Of a DNA stretch of 64,000 nucleotides, positions 1-8,668 are shown one piece after another (position 1 is the first letter of the stretch; each line of letters begins with the position of its first letter). The stretch comes from an uncultured Verrucomicrobia subdivision 3 bacterium (GTDB taxonomy: Bacteria; Verrucomicrobiota; Verrucomicrobiia; Limisphaerales; UBA11358). The position numbers and the translations under genes are program-made. The notes beneath the pieces are model-generated. The model searched no databases and was not told the DNA's origin. It was given only the letters and a program-made list of their open reading frames with translations. Where the stretch lies: positions 49,636-113,635 of the forward strand of contig CAIQWB010000062.1 of assembly GCA_903875465.1 (NCBI GenBank), in the 5' to 3' direction.

Positions 1-1
1 C

Positions 2-478
2 AATGATCTGACGACCGCCTTCGTCCAGTTCGCCAGTGGCTTTGACGGCCTGCCCGCCAGAAGGCGTTACCTTGAAGCACACCCGGAATTGCTGTCCCAG
101 CCGGCCATTGACGCCGCGAATGCCTTTATCCTCGATTGGCGCGACCGGGGATTCCCTCAGGCCAGCCTCATCAGCCTGCGCCTATTTAGGAATTTGCTCC
201 AGCGAGCGATGGCGGTTGGCGTGGGTGCTGCCTGCCAAGAGTTTGACCCCGCACCGCCGGCGGTGGTGGATGCGGTGGCAAAATTCCTCCGGGCCGGCCC
301 TGGTTACGATAGTTTCAGCGCGCTCATTGGCGAGCGCCCGCAGTTGACCTCACCCCATGCCAGCGGTGCCTTCAATTTCTTGCGGGCCAAGTTTGAGGAT
401 GATCCCGATCAACTACGGATCATTGAGGCCTGCTGGGATGCCATCGGCATGTTCCGGGATGGGGCAACCCCTCATTAA
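2..478 (+). CDS. C-terminal part of an unrecognised protein (5' end outside window)
   Basis: The reading frame is open from the first complete codon of the window to a TAA, giving the last 158 residues of a longer protein. No catalytic motif or signal is visible. The segment is helical and leucine/alanine-rich, with a phrase RRYLEAHPELLS that resembles helical repeats found next to CHAT domains and other repeat proteins; this is only an impression, and no family is assigned. A 204-bp gap separates it from hsdM, so it may or may not belong to the defence island. The protein also contains an internal TTG (89) that could serve as a start, but the open frame upstream continues smoothly in composition, so I treat the gene as truncated by the window edge. 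Confidence 0.6.
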   Translation, partial: NDLTTAFVQFASGFDGLPARRRYLEAHPELLSQPAIDAANAFILDWRDRGFPQASLISLRLFRNLLQRAMAVGVGAACQEFDPAPPAVVDAVAKFLRAGPGYDSFSALIGERPQLTSPHASGAFNFLRAKFEDDPDQLRIIEACWDAIGMFRDGATPH

Positions 479-682
479 ATCGCTTTCCATGGTCGCTTTC
501 CGTTTGGCGTTTGGAACGCTTTGAAATAAACTCCCGCTTGATTCAATTGGGATTTTAATATGCAATGGGAACCTCAGCCGGTAATGGATGCCGCCACCAA
601 ATCACTCGGGAAACGTTTTCATGCCCTTGGCGGGCACTTCGATGCCACCACCGGCCATAGCCACTCATTCGCTCGCTGACTC

Positions 683-3352
683 ATGCCACGCCTTTCCCTT
701 GCCAAACTTGAACGCCACCTGTATTCCGCCGCCGACCGGCTGCGCCAGGAGGGGCTCGATGCGGCCACCTACAAGGATTACATCTTCGGGATGCTCTTCC
801 TGAAACGCTGCTCGGACGTTTTCGATGCCGAACGCGAAAAAATCGTCGCTCAGAAGACCGCCCAAGGCATGGCGTTAAACGATGCCACCAAGGAATTTGG
901 GGAGAACTCCGATTATTACGATGGCTTTTTTGTGCCGGAACGAGCCCGGTGGAAATTCCTCCAGGACAAGCTCGGTGATGCCGCCGAGGTTTATGGCGCG
1001 GTACTGGACAAGGCGCTCGGGGCCTTGAGCGAGGCCAATCCCGCGTTGGAACATGTCCTTGACCATATCAGCTTCATGCGCTCCCAGGGCACGAAGCGCA
1101 TTGTTTCGGACGATTGCTGCAAAGATCTGGTCCGCGACCATTTCAGCCGCTACCGGCTGCGCAACGAGGATTTCCAGTTTTCCGACCTGCTGGGGGCGGC
1201 CTACGAATTCCTCATTAACATGTTCGCCGAGTCGGCGGGCAAAAAAGGCGGCGACTTTTACACCCCGCGCGACGTAATCCGCCTGATGGTCCGCATCCTC
1301 AAGCCCGCGCCGGGCATGAGCGTGTATGACCCCACGTGCGGTTCCGGCGGGATGCTGATCATCAGCCGGGAATACATCGAGCAATCCGGTGGGGATGTGA
1401 CCAACCTTCGCTTATGCGGCCAAGTCAATGACGCTTCGGCGTGGTCCATCTGCCGGCTGAACATGCTGCTTCACGGGGTCACTGGGGCGGATATTCAATT
1501 GCAGGACACCCTGCTGCACCCGTTGCACCGGGACGGGGGCGAGTTGGAACGTTTTGACCGCGTCGTCGCCAATCCGCCGTTCAGCCAGAACTACACCCGC
1601 AGCAACATGGAGTTCCCCGAGCGGTTTCGCTGGGGCTGGTGCCCGCCCACGGGCAAAAAGGCCGACCTCATGTTTGCCCAGCACATGCTGGCCGTCTGCA
1701 AACCCGGCGGCATGGTCGCCACCGTCATGCCTCATGGCGTGCTGTTTCGCGGCGGGGCGGAAAAGGAAATCCGCCGCAAGTTCTTGGAGCAAGACCTCAT
1801 CGAGGCGGTCATCGGTCTGCCGCAAAACCTGTTCTATGGCGCGGGCATCCCAGCCTGCATCCTGGTCATGCGGCCCAATCTCACCGGCCAGGCACCGAAC
1901 CCGAACAAAGCAGCCGACCGCCGGGGCCAGGTGCTCTTCATCAATGCCGATGCCGAGTTCCACGCCGGCCGGGCGCAAAACTACCTGCGCCCGGAACACG
2001 TCGAGAAGGTGGTTTCCACCTTCGAACGCTACCAGGCCATCCCCGGCTATGCCCGGATTGTCCCGCTGGCGGAAATTACCGGTGAGGCCAATGATTTCAA
2101 CCTCAACATCCGGCGGTACGTGGACAATTCGCCGCCTCCGGAACCGCAGGACGTGCGCGCCCACCTCGTGGGTGGCGTGCCCGTGGCGGAAGTGGCGGAC
2201 AAGCGCGCTTTGTTTGACGCGCTCGGCTTCGCCCAGTTCCATGCCTTCGCGGAGCGAAAAAGCGATCCCAAGTATTACGACTTCGCCGCCACGCTGCCCG
2301 ACCGGGCGGCCATACGTCCGCTGATCGAAAATGACGCGGGTGTGCAAGCCCGGCTTGCCATAGTGCGGGAAAGGCTGGCCACGTGGTGGTTGCAGCAATC
2401 TCCTAACCTGGCCGATTTACCGAACCGTCGCGATCTCAATCGCGTCCGAACTGAATTTTTGGATACGTTTGTCACTGCTCTGCTTCAGGGAAATACCACC
2501 GGTGGCTCACCGGTGGTGGACCGGTTCAAACTGGCGGGCGTCATCGCCACTTGGTGGACCGAAACGCTGCCCGACTTCAAGACCCTGCTCGAAAATGGCT
2601 TTCCTGGAGTCATTGACGGCTGGGTGGACGCCATTGCCGATGCGGTGGAGGATGACGAAGCCGCCGGACCTGTGCTCGACCCCTTCGCGCACAAACTGGT
2701 CCGCCATACCATGGCGGATTATCTGGATCGGATCACCGCCGCCAAGGCTGACATCGCCCGGCTCAAGGGCGAGAAGGAAGCCTTTGAGGGCAGCAACGCG
2801 CCCGACGACCTCGACGAGGAAGAGTTGGCGAATTGGCATTACCCCAAGGACATTGAACGGCAGATGCGGGAACTAAAATCTGAAAACAAGGACGCGCTCA
2901 AGAGTCTGGCCAAATTGGAAAAAGCCGCCGCCAAAACCCGCGCCACTGCCTCCGAGATCCGTGCGCATGAAGAGGCAAAAGCGGAACTGCAATCCATCTT
3001 GGACGAGTTGCATAATTTGGAAGTCTCCCTGCAACCCTACGAACGGATTAAGGAACACCTCGCCGAAGCTCGCGCCCGTTTTCGCAATCTGACCGATGAG
3101 TTCGTGAACGAACTCGAATCTCGTTGTGACAAGATGAATGGCGACCAGAAGCGCGCCCTCGTTCTCGAACTGTTCGCGCAGGACGTGCAGGCCGGCCTCG
3201 AAAAGGCCGTGGCCGAGAAGCGGCAGGAACTGGTGCGTTTCATCGAAGGTCTGTGGGACAAATACCACGTCACGTTGACTGTCCTGCGCGGAGAACGCGC
3301 CACCGTTGAAAAACAGTTGGAGAAATTCTTTGAAGCGTTGACTTACCAATGA
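683..3352 (+). CDS. hsdM: Type I restriction-modification DNA methyltransferase subunit (HsdM)
   Basis: This is the modification subunit of a type I R-M system. With HsdS it transfers a methyl group from S-adenosylmethionine to adenine N6 in the recognition site. Residues 1-150 form the helical HsdM N-terminal domain, including YIFGMLFLKRCSDVF. The SAM-binding motif DPTCGSGGM lies near residue 216 and the catalytic NPPF near residue 296, as in N6-adenine methylases. At 889 residues it is longer than classical HsdM (about 500-550). The last 200 or so residues are charged and predicted coiled coil, which may contact HsdS or HsdR. No convincing Shine-Dalgarno precedes the ATG. The stop overlaps the hsdS start in an ATGA, so the two are likely translationally coupled. 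The family call is secure. Confidence 0.96.
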   Translation: MPRLSLAKLERHLYSAADRLRQEGLDAATYKDYIFGMLFLKRCSDVFDAEREKIVAQKTAQGMALNDATKEFGENSDYYDGFFVPERARWKFLQDKLGDAAEVYGAVLDKALGALSEANPALEHVLDHISFMRSQGTKRIVSDDCCKDLVRDHFSRYRLRNEDFQFSDLLGAAYEFLINMFAESAGKKGGDFYTPRDVIRLMVRILKPAPGMSVYDPTCGSGGMLIISREYIEQSGGDVTNLRLCGQVNDASAWSICRLNMLLHGVTGADIQLQDTLLHPLHRDGGELERFDRVVANPPFSQNYTRSNMEFPERFRWGWCPPTGKKADLMFAQHMLAVCKPGGMVATVMPHGVLFRGGAEKEIRRKFLEQDLIEAVIGLPQNLFYGAGIPACILVMRPNLTGQAPNPNKAADRRGQVLFINADAEFHAGRAQNYLRPEHVEKVVSTFERYQAIPGYARIVPLAEITGEANDFNLNIRRYVDNSPPPEPQDVRAHLVGGVPVAEVADKRALFDALGFAQFHAFAERKSDPKYYDFAATLPDRAAIRPLIENDAGVQARLAIVRERLATWWLQQSPNLADLPNRRDLNRVRTEFLDTFVTALLQGNTTGGSPVVDRFKLAGVIATWWTETLPDFKTLLENGFPGVIDGWVDAIADAVEDDEAAGPVLDPFAHKLVRHTMADYLDRITAAKADIARLKGEKEAFEGSNAPDDLDEEELANWHYPKDIERQMRELKSENKDALKSLAKLEKAAAKTRATASEIRAHEEAKAELQSILDELHNLEVSLQPYERIKEHLAEARARFRNLTDEFVNELESRCDKMNGDQKRALVLELFAQDVQAGLEKAVAEKRQELVRFIEGLWDKYHVTLTVLRGERATVEKQLEKFFEALTYQ

Positions 3353-4599
3353 ACGAGGGACTTTCAACTGTCGGTCTTGACGAACTGGTTGAGTTGCGAC
3401 CGGAAAAAGTTGCAACCAACAAAGACCCCAATCTTCCCTACATCGGTCTTGAACATATTGCGCAAGGCCAACCCCACTTGTTGGGATCTTTGCCCAGCAG
3501 TGCTTCGGTAAGCATCAACTGCTACTTTTCCAAAGACGACATTTTGTTCGGCAAGCTTCGCCCAAATCTTCGAAAGAGCCTGAAAGCACCCTTCGCTGGT
3601 TACTGTTCAACGGACATAATTGTGCTCCGTGCTCGCGACGGTGTGCTTCCAAGTTATGCCGCGCACGTTTTTCAATGGGAGCGAGTCTTTGCAGCCGCTT
3701 CGGCTACTGCGGTTGGGACGAAAATGCCCCGCACATCTTGGAACGAACTAAGGCGTTATCGGGTTTTCAAAACTGATTCGGATATCGAACAATCCAGCAT
3801 CGCGGCGGTGCTGGATACGGTGGACGAGGCCATAGCGAAGACGGAGGCGGTGATCGCGAAACTGCGACAGGTGCGCGCCGGCCTGCTCCACGACCTCCTC
3901 ACCCGCGGCCTTGACCGCCATGGCCAACTCCGCGACCCCATCGCCTACCCCGAACAATTCCGAGACTCACCTCTCGGCCGTATACCTCGCGAGTGGCGGC
4001 CGATGAAATTTGCGGACGCATGCACCAAGGTCGGCGTCGGGATCGCGACATCAACGACCAGCCATTTTGTCACGAAAGGAGTTCCGATGTTGAGGAATCA
4101 AAACATCACGGAACGTGGCATTTCTCTCGACGACCTCGTCCACATTTCCGAGGCCTTCGCAGAAGTGAATCGAACAAAAAGCCTTGAGCGCGGAGATATT
4201 GTCACGGTGCGAACAGGCTACCCCGGCCTTAGCGCTGTCGTGACAGAAAGGGAGGAAGGCTGGCAAACATTCACGACGCTCATAAGCCGCCCCAGATTTG
4301 ACCTTTTCGATTCGGAGTTTCTTGTTCTGCAATTGAACTCAGTGATGTGCAAACGCCAGATTGCCTGTCTCCAAGCGGGCGGAGCGCAACAGAACCTAAA
4401 CTCTCAAGTCCTGGAGACTCTTGATGTGCTGTGGATGCCTAAACCTGAGCAGGAACAGGTTCGTGCACACGTGAATGCCAGCGAGGGAGACTTGCGTTCG
4501 GAGGAGAGTGTTCTCGCCAAACAAGTTCTTTTGAAATCCGGCCTGATGGCCGACCTGCTCACCGGACGCGTCCGCGTCAAAGTTGGAGGCGCTGCGTGA
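3349..4599 (+). CDS. hsdS: Type I restriction-modification specificity subunit (HsdS)
   Basis: HsdS sets the DNA target of the type I complex. The 416-residue protein has the expected two-half design. Target recognition domain 1 covers about residues 1-145. A conserved helical spacer at about 145-205 contains DTVDEAIAKTEAVIAKLRQ and LLTRGLD. Target recognition domain 2 opens with IPREW near residue 215, and a second conserved helix lies at the C-terminus with LMADLLTGRVRV. This implies a bipartite recognition sequence that cannot be read from the protein. The start codon sits inside the hsdM stop (ATGA) and its own stop overlaps the next gene in GTGA. It is intact, with no inversion repeats or spare TRD cassettes nearby, so no sign of phase-variable shuffling. 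Confidence 0.95.
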   Translation: MNEGLSTVGLDELVELRPEKVATNKDPNLPYIGLEHIAQGQPHLLGSLPSSASVSINCYFSKDDILFGKLRPNLRKSLKAPFAGYCSTDIIVLRARDGVLPSYAAHVFQWERVFAAASATAVGTKMPRTSWNELRRYRVFKTDSDIEQSSIAAVLDTVDEAIAKTEAVIAKLRQVRAGLLHDLLTRGLDRHGQLRDPIAYPEQFRDSPLGRIPREWRPMKFADACTKVGVGIATSTTSHFVTKGVPMLRNQNITERGISLDDLVHISEAFAEVNRTKSLERGDIVTVRTGYPGLSAVVTEREEGWQTFTTLISRPRFDLFDSEFLVLQLNSVMCKRQIACLQAGGAQQNLNSQVLETLDVLWMPKPEQEQVRAHVNASEGDLRSEESVLAKQVLLKSGLMADLLTGRVRVKVGGAA

Positions 4600-6440
4600 G
4601 CGCAGCTCCTTCCAAACCCGGCTATGGTGTCACGGCAGAAGATGTTCGTGCCTACGATTGGCAGGCGGTAGTGGATGGAGCGCAGTCACGCGAATGTCAG
4701 GCTTATTGCGATGCGCTTGGCAAGCACGCAAAGTCTTTCAAAGAGGCTGGCGACGACCGAGGCAGCCGGGTATTTCGCCTGCTCTCCGACGTTGCTTCCT
4801 ATTGGCCAAATTACGATGGAAACACATCGCCGTATCGGCCGTGGATGGTTATGGACGGCAAGCGGTCGGCCATCCCGGAAGATTTGACACCCGCAGACCT
4901 TGTCACGCTTGGTGGTATTCTTGTTGAGATTCGAGATCCCGAATTTCGCGCGCGCGTGGCGGATGTGCTGTGGATTTGTCCTCCCAAGAATTACAAGGCC
5001 GCCCAGGTGGCAGTGGATGCCTACATCGAATCGGCCCTCGCCTTGGAGTCCGGGGAATTCTGGTCACCGTTCGCGGAACGCCTTCAGCGGGCGCGCCAAG
5101 TCGGTGGCCAACTTGGCCGCTTGAACTCGTTTCATAAAAAAGCCATCCAAGCTATCGAGGACGCCATCACCCGGCACGAAGCCACCGAGGATTCTTTGCG
5201 CTGCGCGCGGCTGATGCACATGTTGCTGGCTGATGGCGTGGGCGACTCCAAACGATATGCACAGTTGGCGGAAACGCTGGCGCAGAAGATGGAGACTGTT
5301 CCCAATTGGCATTTCGCACGGGATTATTGGCAATTAAAAGGCGGGTGGAATGCCCGAGGCGGCAAAATGGACGAGGCCCGCGACGCGCAACTGAAGATTG
5401 CCAATACCTATGAAAAGTTGGCGGAAGGATTCACGACCGCAGCCAAACCCTCATACCTTGGCGCTTCACATTGGATGGCCAAAACCGTTCACGCCTTGCG
5501 TGAAGCCAAGGCGGATGCCGCAGAAATTGAAAAAGCCCATCAGCGCCTGCTCGAATTTCAAAAGCGCGGCATGAGCGAGATGGAGACAATACGAATTCCG
5601 CGAGAGGGTTCTGACCTCGAAAGCAAGCTGAAGGAGTCGGCCGAGGCCGCAGCGTCGCTGGTCAAGGGCCAGTGCTTTGAGAACGCCATATTACGCCTCG
5701 CCTATGTGGCTGACCCGTCCAAGCCATCGGAACTTCGCAAGCGTATTGAGGATAATCAGTCGGGTGGTGTCTTCACTCAAATTTTCGGGGCGGCCACTGT
5801 GCGATCAGACGGGCAAATCTCGGACACGAAGCCGCCGTTGGCCTCGGAAGACCCAAAAGAACGCGAGGAGGCGGTCGTGAAGGAAATGTATTCACAGGCC
5901 CGCACCATAGACTGGCCGGCGCGCGTGCAATTTTTGATTGATCCAGCGCGTCAACAAGTAATAGCCGAACACGCCGCTCGACGGGTTGATCTGATGTTTC
6001 TGTTGCAAGATAACCCGTTCGTGCCTATCGGTCGCGAGGGCTTGTTCCTGCGCGGCCTGCATGCCGGATTGCATGGCGATGTTGTGCTGGCACTCCATCT
6101 GTTGATGCCACAGATAGAAAATTCCATTCGCGAGATTTTTACAGAAAGGGGCATCGTCACGTCGAAACTCGAATCTGACACCACGCAGGATGAGCGTGAT
6201 TTGGGTTGGATGCTCACGCATCCAGAGATGGCAAAGATTTTTGGCGACGGTATGGCGTTTGACTTGCGTGGCTTGCTTGTGGAGCGCTTCGGCCACAATC
6301 TGCGAAACGAAATCGCACACGGATTGCTGGCCGAGTCGCAAATGATAACGCCGGCCGCAATATACGCATGGTGGCTCACGCTACGCTTGTGCTGCATGCC
6401 GATTGCAGTAGCGGCGGCCAGGAAGGAATCAAAGGTATGA
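4596..6440 (+). CDS. DUF4209-like protein with a HEPN-type RNEIAH motif, embedded in the R-M operon
   Basis: A 614-residue soluble protein. The first 350 residues are helical and carry no known catalytic motif. The C-terminal part, about residues 460-600, resembles DUF4209: a helical core followed by LRNEIAHGLL. R570-N571-x3-H575 fits the R-x4-6-H signature of HEPN ribonucleases, in which N often follows R. DUF4209 function is not firmly established, so RNase activity is inference. The GTG start is chosen because it overlaps the hsdS stop (GTGA), and the stop overlaps the ATPase start (ATGA). Its place between hsdS and hsdR, next to an ABC-type ATPase, suggests an auxiliary anti-phage effector rather than a core R-M subunit. 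There is no signal peptide or membrane segment. Confidence 0.7.
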   Translation: MSAAPSKPGYGVTAEDVRAYDWQAVVDGAQSRECQAYCDALGKHAKSFKEAGDDRGSRVFRLLSDVASYWPNYDGNTSPYRPWMVMDGKRSAIPEDLTPADLVTLGGILVEIRDPEFRARVADVLWICPPKNYKAAQVAVDAYIESALALESGEFWSPFAERLQRARQVGGQLGRLNSFHKKAIQAIEDAITRHEATEDSLRCARLMHMLLADGVGDSKRYAQLAETLAQKMETVPNWHFARDYWQLKGGWNARGGKMDEARDAQLKIANTYEKLAEGFTTAAKPSYLGASHWMAKTVHALREAKADAAEIEKAHQRLLEFQKRGMSEMETIRIPREGSDLESKLKESAEAAASLVKGQCFENAILRLAYVADPSKPSELRKRIEDNQSGGVFTQIFGAATVRSDGQISDTKPPLASEDPKEREEAVVKEMYSQARTIDWPARVQFLIDPARQQVIAEHAARRVDLMFLLQDNPFVPIGREGLFLRGLHAGLHGDVVLALHLLMPQIENSIREIFTERGIVTSKLESDTTQDERDLGWMLTHPEMAKIFGDGMAFDLRGLLVERFGHNLRNEIAHGLLAESQMITPAAIYAWWLTLRLCCMPIAVAAARKESKV

Positions 6441-8668
6441 TTCGGCAAATTGACCAACTTCGCGACTTTGCGCTTTATCGCAATTTTCAGTGGGGCGGTC
6501 TGCCGGCGTTTGCCAAATGCAATTTGATCTACGGTTGGAATTACTCGGGCAAGACAACCCTCTCTCGCCTGTTTCAGTTGCTTGAGAAGCCCGACCTTCT
6601 TGCGCGCTGGCCAAATTCAGCTTTCCGAATTGTCATGGATGATGGCTCTGCGGTGACGCACACGTCGTTGCCGCTGAATCCGACGCCCAAGACGCGGGTT
6701 TTTAACCGCGAATTTGTGCAGGGCAACTTCGCCCAAGAACACACAGCCCCGGCGGTTTTCATTCTTGGCGCGCAGAATCTGGCACTTCGTCAGCGTCTCG
6801 AAATGCTGAATCATCGGCGGGAGCGCGTAATCCAGTTGGAGGCAATGCTGCAAGAAGGTGCGCGGCAGGCCCAAGGAGAGATTGACCAACTTGGCACAGA
6901 CAAGGCGAGAGACGCGGGCAATCTGCTGGGCGACCGTAATTTTCGCCGTCCAAAGCTAATTCAGCGCATCGAGGAGGTGCGGCAGAACTATACCGCTTTT
7001 CTCCTTACTGAAGTCGAAGTGACTGCAAAGATTGAGGTTTGCCGAACCACAATTGCCTGGTCAGTGTTGAACGCTGTTCCGACGACGCTGCCAGATTTGG
7101 TAGTACTTTCTGCAAGCGTGTCGGCTTTAATGGAGCAGACCGCCTCAAACCGCGCGATTGAGCGTTTGAAGACGGACCGCAACTTGGAGGCATGGGTGCG
7201 CGCGGGCTTGGCGCTGCATCAAGACAAGCAAGAATGTGAATTTTGTGGTTCGCCAATCCCTCATGCGCGTCTGGAACTGCTGTGTGGGCATTTCTCCCAA
7301 GAATATGAGGCCCTCGTTCGGGAACTTGCCGCAAAGATTCAGGGCTGTCAGGAACTGCCGCTGGATGTGCCCCTCCCCGATGAGCGAGATTTTGCCCCCG
7401 ACCTCAAGGCTGAGTTCGCAGGATTACGCGACCGAATCCTTAATTGGAAGGAGTGGGTTGCGCAATTGAAGGCGCGAATGGTTGAAGCTCTGACCCAAAA
7501 GCAAACACTGATCGAGACGGGGATTTCTTGGGAGGCTGACCTGTCCCGTGCTGCTGAAGGGCAGGCACAGCTTGAGCAGGTCAATGCACTGATCCAACGA
7601 CACAACCAAGCTGCCAACGAGTTGACCCAAGCAAAAGCAAAGGCAAGGGCTGCGCTTGAGAACCACTTCGCTGCGCTGCTTTTCCGCGACAATGATCTAA
7701 CCGGGATAGAAAACCGCGTGTCAGAGGCCCGCCAACGCGCAACAGACGCGACGGGTCTACTAGTCCGGTTGGTCGCTCAAATCACAGGCGTCGAACTGCA
7801 AGTGCGCCAGCAATCCATTGGTGCAGTGAAGCTGAACGATGTGCTACGCTTTCTCTTGGCAGGAAATAACATCGAGGTTGCTTCCGTTGGCGATGGGCTT
7901 TTTGAGTTTCGTCGGGATGGCGCAGCGGCTGCAAATCTAAGTGATGGGGAGAAGACCGCCATCGCCTTTGCCTATTTCCTCATCAGCCTCGAAGCGAACG
8001 GAGGAGTGCTGGCTGATACCATCGTGTTCTTGGACGACCCGATTTCCAGTTTGGACTCAAACCACATCTACGCAGTTTATGCGCTGCTCGTGGAGCGGTT
8101 CGGCGATTGTCGCCAGCTGTTTATCTCCACGCATAATAGCGAGCTTTTCAATTTGATGAAAGACCGCTGGTTTAGGTCGCGAGACCAATACTGCGATAAT
8201 GCCAACGCATGCGCTTATTACGTTCGGCGCAGTTTGGACGGAAATACCCGCTGGATGACACATCTTGAAACTTTGCCGAAGCTGCTCAGAAAATATAAAT
8301 CGGAATACCAATTCGTTTTCGAGCAATTGCATGCATTTTCTAACGCAGCAAATCCAACGCTCCACGAGGCTTACACTTCACCCAACCTCCTCCGTAAGTT
8401 CCTTGAGGCTTATCTGGGTTTCCGAAAGCCCTGCGTCTCGCAATGGTCGGCAAAGTTGGATTTGATTTTTGACACTCCGGAGGAGCAGCGAGAAATTCAG
8501 AAGTTTGCTGATGATGCATCGCATCTCCAAATTCTTAGTAGAGCTTTGGAACAACCAGACTTCGTTGCGAACGCTCAACTGTCAGTTCGCAAATTAATCA
8601 ACGGACTGAAACTGAAAGATTTCAGCCACTACGCATCTCTTTGCAAAGTGATAGGAGTGCTGCCATGA
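6437..8668 (+). CDS. AAA_13-family ABC-type ATPase (RloC/PrrC-like) between hsdS and hsdR
   Basis: A 743-residue ATPase of the AAA_13 'wrench' group, related to the ATPase parts of anticodon nucleases PrrC and RloC. Visible elements are a Walker A GWNYSGKTT at 33-41, a long coiled-coil middle with a CEFC pair at 267-270, an ABC signature LSDGEKTA near 501, Walker B FLDDPISSLD near 531, and a switch histidine in STHNSELF near 564. The CxxC recalls the zinc hook of RloC. The C-terminal 150 residues have the LPKLLRKY...P.LLRKFLE pattern typical of the family. Whether an anticodon-nuclease triad is present cannot be decided by eye. The ATG at 6437 is chosen over the upstream in-frame start at 6368 because it overlaps the previous stop (ATGA). 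The location matches prrC in EcoprrI-type loci. Confidence 0.82.
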   Translation: MIRQIDQLRDFALYRNFQWGGLPAFAKCNLIYGWNYSGKTTLSRLFQLLEKPDLLARWPNSAFRIVMDDGSAVTHTSLPLNPTPKTRVFNREFVQGNFAQEHTAPAVFILGAQNLALRQRLEMLNHRRERVIQLEAMLQEGARQAQGEIDQLGTDKARDAGNLLGDRNFRRPKLIQRIEEVRQNYTAFLLTEVEVTAKIEVCRTTIAWSVLNAVPTTLPDLVVLSASVSALMEQTASNRAIERLKTDRNLEAWVRAGLALHQDKQECEFCGSPIPHARLELLCGHFSQEYEALVRELAAKIQGCQELPLDVPLPDERDFAPDLKAEFAGLRDRILNWKEWVAQLKARMVEALTQKQTLIETGISWEADLSRAAEGQAQLEQVNALIQRHNQAANELTQAKAKARAALENHFAALLFRDNDLTGIENRVSEARQRATDATGLLVRLVAQITGVELQVRQQSIGAVKLNDVLRFLLAGNNIEVASVGDGLFEFRRDGAAAANLSDGEKTAIAFAYFLISLEANGGVLADTIVFLDDPISSLDSNHIYAVYALLVERFGDCRQLFISTHNSELFNLMKDRWFRSRDQYCDNANACAYYVRRSLDGNTRWMTHLETLPKLLRKYKSEYQFVFEQLHAFSNAANPTLHEAYTSPNLLRKFLEAYLGFRKPCVSQWSAKLDLIFDTPEEQREIQKFADDASHLQILSRALEQPDFVANAQLSVRKLINGLKLKDFSHYASLCKVIGVLP

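Noticed and set aside
538..561. TTGATT...TAATAT as a promoter for hsdM
   Set aside because: The spacer is only 12 bp, too short for a sigma-70 promoter, and no better pair was found.
560..679. A 39-codon frame (MQWEPQPVMDAATKSLGK...) ending 3 bp before hsdM
   Set aside because: No membrane segment, motif or ribosome binding site, and no overlap with hsdM; this length is expected by chance.
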